From NCBI GenBank assembly GCA_031553005.1, contig JAVBMA010000001.1, positions 1 to 64,000 on the forward strand: DNA of 64,000 nucleotides. Direction: 5' to 3'. The notes below the pieces were generated by a model, which saw only the letters and a list, made by a program, of their open reading frames with translations, ran no database searches and was not told the origin of the DNA. Source of the DNA: RGIG9379 sp031553005. GTDB taxonomy: Bacteria; Bacteroidota; Bacteroidia; Bacteroidales; Paludibacteraceae. Made by a program: the position numbers and the translations under genes. The stretch's first letter is position 1. Every line of letters starts with the position of its first letter. Positions 8,336-16,736 of this stretch are shown one piece after another.

Positions 8336-9238
8336 TTAAGAAATTCGTATTCTTTGACCTATACGAATTGCCGAAGGACTTTTCAATTTATTCAATTTTT
8401 GAAGTTTAGCTACAGTTGTACGATTATTTCTGGCAATCTTGCCCAAGGTATCACCTGATTTCACTTTATAGTATCGAGCCGGATTATTTAGATAAGAAGT
8501 TAATTCGTCAAACGTTTCTTGTTTTTTTATCGTATAAGTATCGTTGAAAACTACAAAATTTTCAAAATCAATCATTTTTTTCGGATTAAATGCATTTCCT
8601 AAAAAACGTGTTTCGAAGTGCAAATGAGGACCTGTCGAACGTCCGGTATTACCACCTAAAGCAATTATTTCTCCGGCTTTAACAATCTGGTCTGGTTTCA
8701 CCAGAATTTTTGAGAGATGTCCGTACAATGTTTCCAATCCATTGTCATGTCTTACTACGACATAGTAACCATAGCCTTTTTTCCCGGTTTTCGTAATGCG
8801 GATTTTTCCGTCGAAAGCGCTACGGATAGAATCGCCAACCTTGACGCGAAAATCAATTCCGGCATGAAAACGCCCCCAACGGGGACCATATTCGGAAGTG
8901 ATAACATTTTCTATCGGAGGGAAAAATTCGGAACAACGAATAACAAAAGAATCAGGCAGGGAGGTTATTTTCACCTGATATGGATTGAGCTTTGAGTTAT
9001 CCCACTCGCCGCCATACAAATAATCGGCTGGGTATTCATCCTCAAATTCTTCAAATTCCTCATCAATCGAGATCAAGGAGTCAATAAGCATTTGTTGCTC
9101 TTTTATACTTACATTTTTTGCGATTAAGTTATTGCCGGAACTGTTTTCGATCTTCTTCAACAACGACAACTGGGCATTCGCTGTTCCCAAAGAAAAAGCC
9201 AACAAAACCAATATGGCTAAAAAACTGCGTGCTTGCAT
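8336..9238 (-). CDS. M23 family metallopeptidase with C-terminal LysM
   Basis: This 300-residue secreted peptidoglycan hydrolase has a signal peptide ending near residue 22 (AFSLGTANAQ). The M23/LytM domain (about 115-225) carries the zinc ligands in HAGIDF and HLHFET and the catalytic-site YGHL. A LysM domain (about 253-300, YKVKSGDTLGKIARNN) binds peptidoglycan. Cleavage of cross-link peptides in the periplasm is the family role. ndk ends 11 nt upstream, so the two genes probably share a transcript. Confidence 0.93.
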   Translation of the reverse strand: MQARSFLAILVLLAFSLGTANAQLSLLKKIENSSGNNLIAKNVSIKEQQMLIDSLISIDEEFEEFEDEYPADYLYGGEWDNSKLNPYQVKITSLPDSFVIRCSEFFPPIENVITSEYGPRWGRFHAGIDFRVKVGDSIRSAFDGKIRITKTGKKGYGYYVVVRHDNGLETLYGHLSKILVKPDQIVKAGEIIALGGNTGRSTGPHLHFETRFLGNAFNPKKMIDFENFVVFNDTYTIKKQETFDELTSYLNNPARYYKVKSGDTLGKIARNNRTTVAKLQKLNKLKSPSAIRIGQRIRIS

Positions 9239-9248
9239 ATTCTCTCTT

Positions 9249-9713
9249 TTAGGCTATCTCATCATTTCCGTAAAAGAAATGAATATTTGCTGGTTTATAA
9301 TCAAATAATTCTTCCGGTTTAAAAAAACGGGTTATCTCGGCTTGTGCATTCTCCGTTGAATCGGATGTATGAATAATATTTTGTTCAACACTCATACTAA
9401 AATCCCCGCGTATAGTGCCCGGTTGTGCTTCCCTGCCATTGGTTGGGCCACACATATTCCGAACTACCCGGACAGCATCTTTACCAGCCAGACATCCAAC
9501 AATTACAGGAGAAGACTGCATAGATAACTTTACCATTTTAAAAAACGGTTTTTCTTTCAGATGAGCATAATGTTCATTTAAAATCTCATCGCTTAGCTGC
9601 ATCATTTTCAGTCCGGAAAAGAATAACCCTTTACGCTCAAACCGGCGAATAACCTCTCCTATCAACCCTCGTCCTACTGCGCTCGGCTTTAAAATTATAA
9701 GCGTTTTTTCCAT
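9249..9713 (-). CDS. ndk: Nucleoside diphosphate kinase
   Basis: Ndk transfers the gamma phosphate among nucleoside triphosphates through a phospho-His. The N-terminal KTLIILKPSAVGRG is characteristic, GPTNGREAQPGTIRGDF holds the nucleotide-binding loop, and NIIHTSDSTENAQ contains the catalytic-site His. At 154 aa it is slightly longer than the about 140-aa enterobacterial protein, as usual in Bacteroidetes. A clear promoter lies upstream, and the M23 peptidase follows closely. Confidence 0.97.
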   Translation of the reverse strand: MEKTLIILKPSAVGRGLIGEVIRRFERKGLFFSGLKMMQLSDEILNEHYAHLKEKPFFKMVKLSMQSSPVIVGCLAGKDAVRVVRNMCGPTNGREAQPGTIRGDFSMSVEQNIIHTSDSTENAQAEITRFFKPEELFDYKPANIHFFYGNDEIA

Positions 9714-9741
9714 GGCAATTGTTCTTTTAAAATTGAATCTA

Positions 9742-9771
9742 CAAATATAGCATTCCTAAAAATGTTTCAAA
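9742..9771 (-). promoter_or_regulatory. Promoter of ndk
   Basis: On the minus strand, a -33 TTTG (9768-9771) is 18 nt from a -7 TATATTTG (9742-9749). The -7 element lies about 29 nt upstream of the ndk start. Confidence 0.65.
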
Positions 9772-9864
9772 AATCAGGCGAATATGTTACATAACAGCTT
9801 AAATAAGCTTATGAGTTAAAAAAGCATAATGAAACGTCAGAAGTCCGAAACAATTTTAATATTA

Positions 9865-10920
9865 TTATTTAATTGTCACCATGGTAGCTCCAAAACCGTA
9901 TTCTTTGAACGAAGCATCCTGAAAGTAATAACCGGAATATTTGCTTTTTAATTCCTTTAATATTTCATTTCGCAACACACCATCTCCTTTTCCATGGATA
10001 AATACGATTTTTTGCCCTTTGCGTTTGGCATTTTCCTGAATCACCTGATGAAATTTGTCTAATTGATATTTCAACATATCCGAATTAGTAAGACCGTTTA
10101 GGTTGTCTAATAGTTGATGAATATGCAAATCGACCTCCAGCACTTCGGGTACTTCTTTCTTTTTAATCACTTTTGCCGGAAAAGAAATCTCTTTCTGCAT
10201 GATGATTTCAGATAAATCTTCGGGTACAACTACTGTTGTTTTATTTTCCGCCCGATTATTATTTATTACTCCGAATAATAAGGCTTTTTCATCAAAAAAA
10301 TCATTTTCGCTAAAACTATGCAGTTTATAAAATTTCACGGGATTTATCTTCAATTGAACATCATAAGAAGGTTTAAAGGAGTATGATTTGCCCCGTTTGA
10401 ATGCAAAAAGTTGTACATTTAATAATTCTAAATCATTCAGTTGCTCTTTTTTTATCTCCTCTACAAAGATTTTCGTATTGGGCTGGATAAATCCGGTCGA
10501 CCTGCTCATAAAACGGGTTCCATTGCCATTTGCAATATTGTAGCCAAAGTAGTAATTGCTGTCGTTTATCAGGTAACATTCATACGAAGTAACCGAAAGG
10601 GCTTTTATATCCATAGGGACAAATGCCAGCCAGACATTCAGATTTTCACCTTCCGGAGATTCTTCCTGTGGCTTATATTCATCTTCCTGAGGCAGTATTT
10701 CTTCCAATTTCAGATTTTTCTCTTTTCTGCTTTCATTTGATTTTTGCGATACATTCGATTTTTCTGCAGCCTCAACCACAACGCATTCGCGAATAAGGGT
10801 TGGAATATTAAAACCGTCTTCATCTGTTACTTCAATCAATTCTTTACTTATAATCTTACTTACTATTCCACCTCCGGTTGCGTTTAAGAAACGTACCCTG
10901 TCTCCAATTTTTACTGCCAT
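9865..10920 (-). CDS. DUF2027 and Smr domain protein
   Basis: This 351-residue Bacteroidetes-type protein has an N-terminal beta-rich DUF2027 segment (GDRVRFLNATGGGIVSKI), a charged linker near 55-95, a central domain, and a C-terminal Smr domain (about 265-351). The Smr domain shows VDLHIHQL and the catalytic/binding loop HGKGDGVLRNEI. Smr domains nick branched DNA or act on RNA in other systems. Its role here is unknown; a nucleic-acid transaction is inferred. It is monocistronic, divergent from queA. Confidence 0.88.
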   Translation of the reverse strand: MAVKIGDRVRFLNATGGGIVSKIISKELIEVTDEDGFNIPTLIRECVVVEAAEKSNVSQKSNESRKEKNLKLEEILPQEDEYKPQEESPEGENLNVWLAFVPMDIKALSVTSYECYLINDSNYYFGYNIANGNGTRFMSRSTGFIQPNTKIFVEEIKKEQLNDLELLNVQLFAFKRGKSYSFKPSYDVQLKINPVKFYKLHSFSENDFFDEKALLFGVINNNRAENKTTVVVPEDLSEIIMQKEISFPAKVIKKKEVPEVLEVDLHIHQLLDNLNGLTNSDMLKYQLDKFHQVIQENAKRKGQKIVFIHGKGDGVLRNEILKELKSKYSGYYFQDASFKEYGFGATMVTIK

Positions 10921-11044
10921 ATCAAAAAGTTATTAAGTTTCTCTCCGGTTCTGCCAAAGGATGCTTTCACAACGCATGGCTTAATTACAAACCAACTACT
11001 TCATGAGAGAATTGAAGCAGCTTTTCTATTTTGACAAAGTTGAT

Positions 11045-11052
11045 TAATTTTG
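11045..11052 (+). promoter_or_regulatory. -7 promoter element of queA
   Basis: The plus strand reads TAATTTTG, matching TAnnTTTG, 33 nt upstream of the queA ATG. The spacing fits a short 5' UTR. Confidence 0.5.
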
Positions 11053-11085
11053 CAGAAATATTGAACATAAAGAATACTAAAATAG

Positions 11086-12303
11086 ATGTTGCAGGCAAAA
11101 AAAATTTCCATTGAAGAGTATAATTATTCCCTTCCGGATGAAAGAATCGCAAAATTCCCTTTGGAAAAACGAGATGAGTCAAAATTGCTTCTATATGATA
11201 AGAATTCCATAAGCCACTCTCTGTTTAAAAATATCTCTGATTTCTTACCTAGTGATGCCCTGATTGTTTTTAACAATACCAAAGTTATTCAGGCCAGGAT
11301 CATCTTTCAAAAAGAGACGGGAGCCCGAATTGAGATTTTTTGTCTGGAGCCACATAAGCCTGCCGACTATATACTTGCATTTCAGGCAAATCAAAAATGC
11401 GTATGGAAATGCTTGATCGGAAATGCTAAAAAATGGAAAGAGAACAAGGTTACAAAGGATTTTCTTATTGGAGATAAACCGGTTATATTGTCTGCCGAAA
11501 AAATTTCTTCGAACGGAAATACTTATCTGGTAGAATTTTCCTGGAACGATCCGGCAATTTCTTTTTCAGATATATTGGAGCATGCAGGCCAGCTTCCGAT
11601 TCCACCTTATCTGCACCGTGAAACTTGCGAGCAGGATAAAAAAACTTATCAAACTGTTTACTCAAAAATAAAAGGTTCAGTAGCCGCTCCGACTGCGGGG
11701 TTGCATTTTACGGAAGAAGTGTTTAAATCGCTGGAAAAGAAAAATATTACCTGCACAGAAGTAACTCTGCATGTGGGAGCAGGAACTTTTCAACCTGTAA
11801 AATCAAAAACTATTGACGGGCACGAAATGCATACGGAGTTTTTTTCGGTACGAAAAGAGACAATCGCACAGATTAAAGAAAAAGCGGGCAATATTATTGC
11901 TATAGGAACAACTTCGGTACGTACTTTGGAGAGCCTTTATTATGTGGGACTTCTTTTGCATGAAAATCCGGAGATACCGTATACCGAAAAGCTGAAAGTA
12001 ACCCAATGGAAGCCTTATGAAACAACAAAGATTCTTTCCGTAAACGATTCGTTACAAAATATTCTGACTTATCTGGAAAATAACAAACTGGAAACATTAA
12101 AGGCAGAAACGCAGATTATGATTGTTCCCGGTTACAAATTCAAGATAGTGAAAGGTATTGTTACTAATTTTCATCAACCGCAGAGTACGTTGCTTTTGCT
12201 AATTTCGGCTTTTGTCGGCGAAAAGTGGAAAAAGATATATGACTATGCGCTGAAAAACGATTTTCGTTTTTTGAGTTACGGGGATAGTTCGCTTCTTATT
12301 TGA
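11086..12303 (+). CDS. queA: S-adenosylmethionine:tRNA ribosyltransferase-isomerase (QueA)
   Basis: QueA transfers and isomerises the ribosyl group of SAM onto preQ1 in tRNA, giving epoxyqueuosine. Family hallmarks are LPDERIAKFPLEKRDESKLL, FNNTKVIQARI, AGQLPIPPYL, the SVAAPTAGLHFT stretch, HVGAGTFQPV and NFHQPQSTLLLLISAF. At 405 aa it belongs to the longer Bacteroidetes subfamily rather than the about 350-aa enterobacterial one, so some functional divergence is possible. It is monocistronic with its own promoter. Confidence 0.93.
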   Translation: MLQAKKISIEEYNYSLPDERIAKFPLEKRDESKLLLYDKNSISHSLFKNISDFLPSDALIVFNNTKVIQARIIFQKETGARIEIFCLEPHKPADYILAFQANQKCVWKCLIGNAKKWKENKVTKDFLIGDKPVILSAEKISSNGNTYLVEFSWNDPAISFSDILEHAGQLPIPPYLHRETCEQDKKTYQTVYSKIKGSVAAPTAGLHFTEEVFKSLEKKNITCTEVTLHVGAGTFQPVKSKTIDGHEMHTEFFSVRKETIAQIKEKAGNIIAIGTTSVRTLESLYYVGLLLHENPEIPYTEKLKVTQWKPYETTKILSVNDSLQNILTYLENNKLETLKAETQIMIVPGYKFKIVKGIVTNFHQPQSTLLLLISAFVGEKWKKIYDYALKNDFRFLSYGDSSLLI

Positions 12304-12324
12304 AGAGGATTGCATTTCAGATAC

Positions 12325-12864
12325 TCAATTCATCAAAAAACCGCAAACACCTGCTAATATTATTAATATAATTGGGTTCACCTTGTAAAAATAAGATGCA
12401 ATAAAAGTAGCAGTACAAATAAGAATACTGAAATTACTTTTTCCAATTCCCACATCCGGAAAATTATCGGCATTCATAAGCAACAAGGCTGCGGCAAAAA
12501 TCAATCCTGCAATTGCAGGACGCAGACCTGAAAAAACATATTGGACATAGCGGTTTCCGGTATTTGCAAAAAGAAATTTGATTACAAAATACATTAATAT
12601 AAGAGAAGGAAGACAGAGCGCAACTGTTGCTGTAACCGCTCCGGGAAATCCCGCGACAGTAAATCCGACATATGTTGCACTATTAATTGAAATGGGTCCG
12701 GGGGTTATTTGTGAAATAGCAAGGATATCTGCAAATTCCTGCATCGTCATCCATGCGAAATGGTCTACCACTTCAAACTGAATAAGCGAAATCATAGCAT
12801 AACCGCCACCGAAACCAAAAAGTCCGATTTTAAAAAAAACGTATATCAACTGTAAATAAATCAT
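12325..12864 (-). CDS. Chromate transporter ChrA family, half-size protein (second of pair)
   Basis: This 179-residue membrane protein is a single ChrA domain with the family motif FGFGGGYAMISLIQ near the N-terminus, followed by about five hydrophobic segments. PGPISINSATYVGF is also family-typical. Full-size ChrA is two such domains fused; here two short genes lie in tandem 7 nt apart and probably form a heterodimer. Chromate efflux is the named family role, but no other metal-resistance gene is nearby, so the true substrate is open. Confidence 0.88.
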   Translation of the reverse strand: MIYLQLIYVFFKIGLFGFGGGYAMISLIQFEVVDHFAWMTMQEFADILAISQITPGPISINSATYVGFTVAGFPGAVTATVALCLPSLILMYFVIKFLFANTGNRYVQYVFSGLRPAIAGLIFAAALLLMNADNFPDVGIGKSNFSILICTATFIASYFYKVNPIILIILAGVCGFLMN

Positions 12865-12871
12865 GATTAAG

Positions 12872-13423
12872 CTATTTTTTTATTATCCGGCGATATGAAT
12901 ATATTCCAAACAAAAGACCTCCCAGCGCAGAAGCAATGATGATATAAATAGGAGAAACTCCAAACCACCAGACCAGAAAAGCGGCGGCAATTGGAATAAG
13001 TGCTGTTTTCCAAGTGATTTTTGCCGATTTAACCATTTGCAAGGCAGGTGCAAGAATCAAGGCGACTACGCAAGGGCGTATTCCTGTAAATATTCGTTCG
13101 ACTACTGTGTTTTCCTTAATTTCAACAAAAAACATAGCCACAAGGCAAATTATAACAAAAGACGGGATTACGGCTCCTAATGCTGCACATAATGCACCTT
13201 TCATTCCTTTAATCTTATAACCGGTATAGAGAGCTGTATTGACGGCAAAAACACCCGGAATAGCTTGTACTACGACAATCATATTCCAGAAATCGTCCTG
13301 CGGCATCCATTTTTTCTTTTGGACAACAGAGCGTTCGACCAAAGAAAGCATCGCATAGCCACCTCCGATTGTAAAAGCTCCTATTCCAAAAAACGTTTTA
13401 AATAACTGAAAATAAATATTCAT
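12872..13423 (-). CDS. Chromate transporter ChrA family, half-size protein (first of pair)
   Basis: This 183-residue partner has FGIGAFTIGGGYAMLSLVE near the N-terminus, then QAIPGVFAVNTALYTGYK, with several membrane segments and a basic C-terminus (YSYRRIIKK). It is homologous to the following gene, consistent with an ancestral duplication whose halves stayed separate. In such short-chain ChrA pairs the two subunits insert with opposite topology; that is family knowledge, not visible here. A TATCTTTG promoter lies 28 nt upstream. Confidence 0.88.
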   Translation of the reverse strand: MNIYFQLFKTFFGIGAFTIGGGYAMLSLVERSVVQKKKWMPQDDFWNMIVVVQAIPGVFAVNTALYTGYKIKGMKGALCAALGAVIPSFVIICLVAMFFVEIKENTVVERIFTGIRPCVVALILAPALQMVKSAKITWKTALIPIAAAFLVWWFGVSPIYIIIASALGGLLFGIYSYRRIIKK

Positions 13424-13450
13424 AAACTTCTATTTATTTCTTAGAACAAA

Positions 13451-13458
13451 CAAAGATA
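13451..13458 (-). promoter_or_regulatory. -7 promoter element of the chrA pair
   Basis: The minus strand reads TATCTTTG, a perfect TAnnTTTG match, 28 nt upstream of the first chrA-like gene. The rest of the 300-nt gap up to 13723 is AT-rich with no other clear element; a weaker TATCTTAG on the plus strand near 13609 might serve the LuxR-type gene. Confidence 0.55.
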
Positions 13459-13723
13459 AGTCAATAATCAATTTTGATGAAAAATTTCTGCACTTATCCA
13501 TATCTCTTCTTAAAACTCTCAGCTTTCAATTTTTAAAAAATATAATCTATATTTTTTAAAAATTTCGTTAAATATTTCCAAGATAAAACAACGTATTGCT
13601 TTTTTTCGTATCTTAGCTTTATAATTCTACCGTCGTTTTCAACGATATATAATAAGGGTATCAATTCTTTTGCCTGCTTTTTTACTCATAAAATTTCTCT
13701 TTTGAGAAGACATAAAACAATAC

Positions 13724-14491
13724 ATGAAAGTTAAAAATACTGCCGAACGTTTTTTTGATTCGCTGACACCTGTATCATTTAAACGTAGTCCCAACTATCA
13801 AAAACTGGAAAATACAGAAATTTTGCTGAATGCGATAGGAGAAGTTCTTCCTCACAATTCTTATATTATTGACTATTACCGGAAAAACTTTTTTTACGTT
13901 TCAAAAGAATCTATTTTTCTATGTGGTTATTCCCATGAAGAAGTTTTAGAAATGGGCTACGGTTTTTACGAAAAGATTCTCTCTCCCGAGGATTTGGAAA
14001 AGTTCATTGAAATAAACAAAGTATTATTCGAATTTTTCTATTCATTGGATAAGAACTTACGAATAGATTCTTACTGTTCTGTCGATTTAATTCTGAACAG
14101 AAAAGATGGAAGCTCAATTTGCGTCAATCACAAAATCAAGCCTTACCTTCTTGCTCCTGAAAAAAATGTCTGGTTATCGATCTGCTGTATGAAATATTCC
14201 GTAAATAATAAACTGGGAAATATTTTTTATAATGTAAAAAGTACCAACCAACGGTTTTCTTATTCTCTCGAAACCAAAAAGTGGACAGAGCTTCCTCCTA
14301 TCATTTTATCGCCGAATGAGAGAGTCGTTGCAGTAGAGGTTAACAGAGGAACTTCCGGAAAATTATTGTCCGATATATTAAATGTCTCGAAAGACACAAT
14401 TTCTTATTATAAAAAACAGATTCTTAAGAAAACAGGAACTGCCACAATAAAAGAGGCCATTGACATTTTAACTTCCAATGGTATTATCTAA
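13724..14491 (+). CDS. LuxR-type HTH transcriptional regulator with PAS-like sensor region
   Basis: The protein has 255 residues. The C-terminal region (about 195-255, LSPNERVVAVEVNRGTSGKL, then ILNVSKDTISYYKKQILKKT) is a LuxR/GerE-type helix-turn-helix. The N-terminal 160 residues resemble a PAS fold: FFYVSKESIFLCGYSHEEVL, then a YEKILSPEDLEKF helix and a segment with RKDGSS. This architecture is common in Bacteroidales one-component regulators. Ligand and targets are unknown; no operon partner is present. Confidence 0.8.
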   Translation: MKVKNTAERFFDSLTPVSFKRSPNYQKLENTEILLNAIGEVLPHNSYIIDYYRKNFFYVSKESIFLCGYSHEEVLEMGYGFYEKILSPEDLEKFIEINKVLFEFFYSLDKNLRIDSYCSVDLILNRKDGSSICVNHKIKPYLLAPEKNVWLSICCMKYSVNNKLGNIFYNVKSTNQRFSYSLETKKWTELPPIILSPNERVVAVEVNRGTSGKLLSDILNVSKDTISYYKKQILKKTGTATIKEAIDILTSNGII

Positions 14492-14499
14492 TCGGGAGA

Positions 14500-14865
14500 T
14501 CATTCTTTTATAAATACGGATGTAACTCTCCAATTTTTTCCGGGAACGTGTTTAATTAATAAATCATCTCCCTGTAACAGCCAAAGAGCAGCTTTTTTAT
14601 GGGAAGAGATGGGTAAAAAGTCATTTTTCAGGAATTGGTCTTCTAATAGCTGGAAGAGATTGGAATCACAACTATCGGGGGTAAAGAAAGGCTTAAACGG
14701 TAAAAGAATTCCATTAAAAAATATGGTAGATTGCACTTCATCTCCTTTATCATCCAATGAAAAAACATCTGTTATTACTCCTGTTTGTTCATTTATCTCT
14801 ACCACTCCGTTTTTCAACAATTCACCGGGTGAGCAATAAAGAAAATTTGCAGCATATCTTTTCAT
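14500..14865 (-). CDS. Conserved hypothetical protein
   Basis: I do not recognise this 121-residue protein with certainty. Its N-terminus (MKRYAANFLYCSPGELLKNG, then VVEINEQTGVITDV) resembles the beta-sandwich start of amidohydrolase-like proteins, but no metal-binding HxH motif follows, so it is not an intact enzyme of that type. It lies 20 nt downstream of the DUF4296 gene in the lspA cluster, on the same strand, and is probably co-transcribed. It has no signal peptide or membrane segment. Confidence 0.6.
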   Translation of the reverse strand: MKRYAANFLYCSPGELLKNGVVEINEQTGVITDVFSLDDKGDEVQSTIFFNGILLPFKPFFTPDSCDSNLFQLLEDQFLKNDFLPISSHKKAALWLLQGDDLLIKHVPGKNWRVTSVFIKE

Positions 14866-14885
14866 CTGAATAAAAGAGATTCGGG

Positions 14886-15239
14886 TTATTTTTGTTCCTG
14901 ATCCAAGTCGGTCTTTTCCTGTTCCAATTTTGCTATAACTTTAGCGTATACTTGTTCAAAGATATCCATATTGGTAGCATACCAGGCAATAGCGGAATCA
15001 AATAGTTCTTCCGTTACACCGTGGCGTTCTAAAATATTACAATAATAATATTCCTTTTTAGCGCCTTCAGGAAGTGCTTCCTGGTCTAACAATGCCTGCG
15101 CGAGATGAATATCAGCCAATATGTCCGACATTTTTTCCTTTTCTATTACAGGAGTTCCTTTATCTACTTTGCATCCTCCGCTTAACAGCAAGAAAATAAA
15201 AAATGATATATATACTATTCGGCAACCCAATTTTTTCAT
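14886..15239 (-). CDS. DUF4296 family lipoprotein
   Basis: This 117-residue protein starts with a lipoprotein signal: a hydrophobic stretch and the lipobox LLSGGC (Cys near residue 23). The body matches the Bacteroidetes DUF4296 family (MSDILADIHLAQALLDQEAL is the conserved helix) and is helical. Its start overlaps the lspA stop by 4 nt, so it is translationally coupled to the signal peptidase that would process it. Its function is unknown. Confidence 0.85.
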   Translation of the reverse strand: MKKLGCRIVYISFFIFLLLSGGCKVDKGTPVIEKEKMSDILADIHLAQALLDQEALPEGAKKEYYYCNILERHGVTEELFDSAIAWYATNMDIFEQVYAKVIAKLEQEKTDLDQEQK

Positions 15240-15880
15240 AACGCGTCTTCCTTATTCAGTTCTTTTTCTTCGGCAGAATTCATAATATACTTGCGCTGGA
15301 ACAATAGGATGTAAAATACACCGATGCATATTGCCGAATCGGCAATATTAAATACAGGATCGAAAAAAGTAAATGACTTCCCGCCTATGAGCGGCATCCA
15401 TGAAGGCCATGTAGTATCAATAAGAGGGAAATAGAGCATATCTACAACTTTACCGTAAAACAATGGTGCATAACCTCCGTTTTCAGGCAGGAACGTAGCA
15501 ACTTGCCCCATGCTTGAGTCAAACCATATTCCATAAAAAACACAATCAATGATATTGCCCAGCGCTCCGACGAAAATCAGGGCTATGGCTACCGTAAATC
15601 CAAATTTGAATCCTTTCTTAATTGTATAATATACATAATAACCAATGGCAATAACTGCAATAATACGAAAGAAGGTAAGAAACATCTTATTAAATAACTC
15701 CATACCGAAAGCCATACCATTATTTTCGACAAAAAGGATATAAAACCAGTTTGTGATCCGGATACTTTCCCCAATCTCCATATTTGTTTTTATCCATATT
15801 TTAGAAAACTGATCGATAAAAAGAATAAGAAAAACGATAAGGGATACTTTCAGTAACTTTGATTTAATTTCTTTCGTCAT
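15236..15880 (-). CDS. lspA: Lipoprotein signal peptidase LspA
   Basis: LspA cleaves prolipoprotein signal peptides in the inner membrane. Four membrane segments are visible (around 10-25, 65-85, 95-115 and 175-195). The catalytic Asp pair sits in GNIIDCVFYG and NIADSAI. FIDQFSKIW near the N-terminus is the family motif. The protein is 214 aa against about 165 in E. coli; the extra length is the periplasmic loop between the two Asp motifs, as is usual in Bacteroidetes. A 4-nt overlap couples it to the DUF4296 lipoprotein. Confidence 0.96.
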   Translation of the reverse strand: MTKEIKSKLLKVSLIVFLILFIDQFSKIWIKTNMEIGESIRITNWFYILFVENNGMAFGMELFNKMFLTFFRIIAVIAIGYYVYYTIKKGFKFGFTVAIALIFVGALGNIIDCVFYGIWFDSSMGQVATFLPENGGYAPLFYGKVVDMLYFPLIDTTWPSWMPLIGGKSFTFFDPVFNIADSAICIGVFYILLFQRKYIMNSAEEKELNKEDAL

Positions 15881-16132
15881 GTATGTATAGATGAATTTAA
15901 AGGCGAAGGGGCAAATTAAGAGTTTTCAAAAATAATCTTGACATGAAACACCCACGTCAAAAAAACAACACGCAAGCTAATGATTATATGGGTGTTCCAT
16001 CTGCCATTAATGTGAAAAATAAATTATAAACAGATGAAAATAAAAACAGAAAGATTAGAAACTCCTTCTGTTTATAAATTATTGATTCGACAAACGCATA
16101 CGCTTACCGAACCAATATTCTTTTCAATGATG

Positions 16133-16513
16133 TTATTTAACTCCACTGTTTTTAGCATCAATGCTCAACGTAGCATGGGGTACTGCTCGTAATCTCTCTT
16201 TCGGAATTAACTTCCCGGTCTCACGGCATACTCCGTATGTCTTATTTTCGATACGAACCAATGCGGCTTGCAGGTGCTGGATAAATTTCATCTGACGTTG
16301 AGCCAAACGTCCGGCTTCTTCTTTTGACATGGTTGCTGCGCCTTCTTCCAACACTTTGAATGTAGGTGAAGTATCGCTCGTATCATTCCCGTCCATATTT
16401 GTCAAACTGGCTTTCAAGGCTTCATAATCTTTTTGCGCCATCAAAAGTTTTTCCATTATAATATCCTTAAACTCCGCCAACTCGGCATCTGAATATCTGG
16501 TTTTTTCTGCCAT
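16133..16513 (-). CDS. TraR/DksA family protein with degenerate zinc site
   Basis: This 126-residue coiled-coil protein belongs to the DksA/TraR group that binds in the RNA polymerase secondary channel. The N-terminal helices run to about residue 85. The C-terminal zinc-finger region reads YGVCRETGKLIPKERLRAVP, then HATLSI: only one of the four zinc cysteines remains, as in other Bacteroidetes members. I chose the ATG giving MAEKTRYSD; an ATG two codons upstream (16519) is also possible. It lies between ileS and lspA, a conserved Bacteroidales order. Confidence 0.9.
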   Translation of the reverse strand: MAEKTRYSDAELAEFKDIIMEKLLMAQKDYEALKASLTNMDGNDTSDTSPTFKVLEEGAATMSKEEAGRLAQRQMKFIQHLQAALVRIENKTYGVCRETGKLIPKERLRAVPHATLSIDAKNSGVK

Positions 16514-16736
16514 AATCATTTTTTTTTAAGGTTTAACAAATAAAATCCTACTCTCTCCAAGATTTATCACAGATTCTTTCTGTGAGTTTCTCTTTTTGCG
16601 AAAATAGTCATTTGATCGATATATACAAATTTTTAATATTTAATTTAACGCGAAATTCAATGTAAAGCCGCATATCCTTGTCTTCAACCCAAATATGAAT
16701 TTCCCAAAAAATTTTTCAATTTTTACTTTTCAATTC

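Noticed and set aside
13014..13220. Plus-strand ORF opposite the chrA-like gene
   Set aside because: It is a shadow of the ChrA coding strand with no start context; many similar antisense ORFs in the window were rejected for the same reason.
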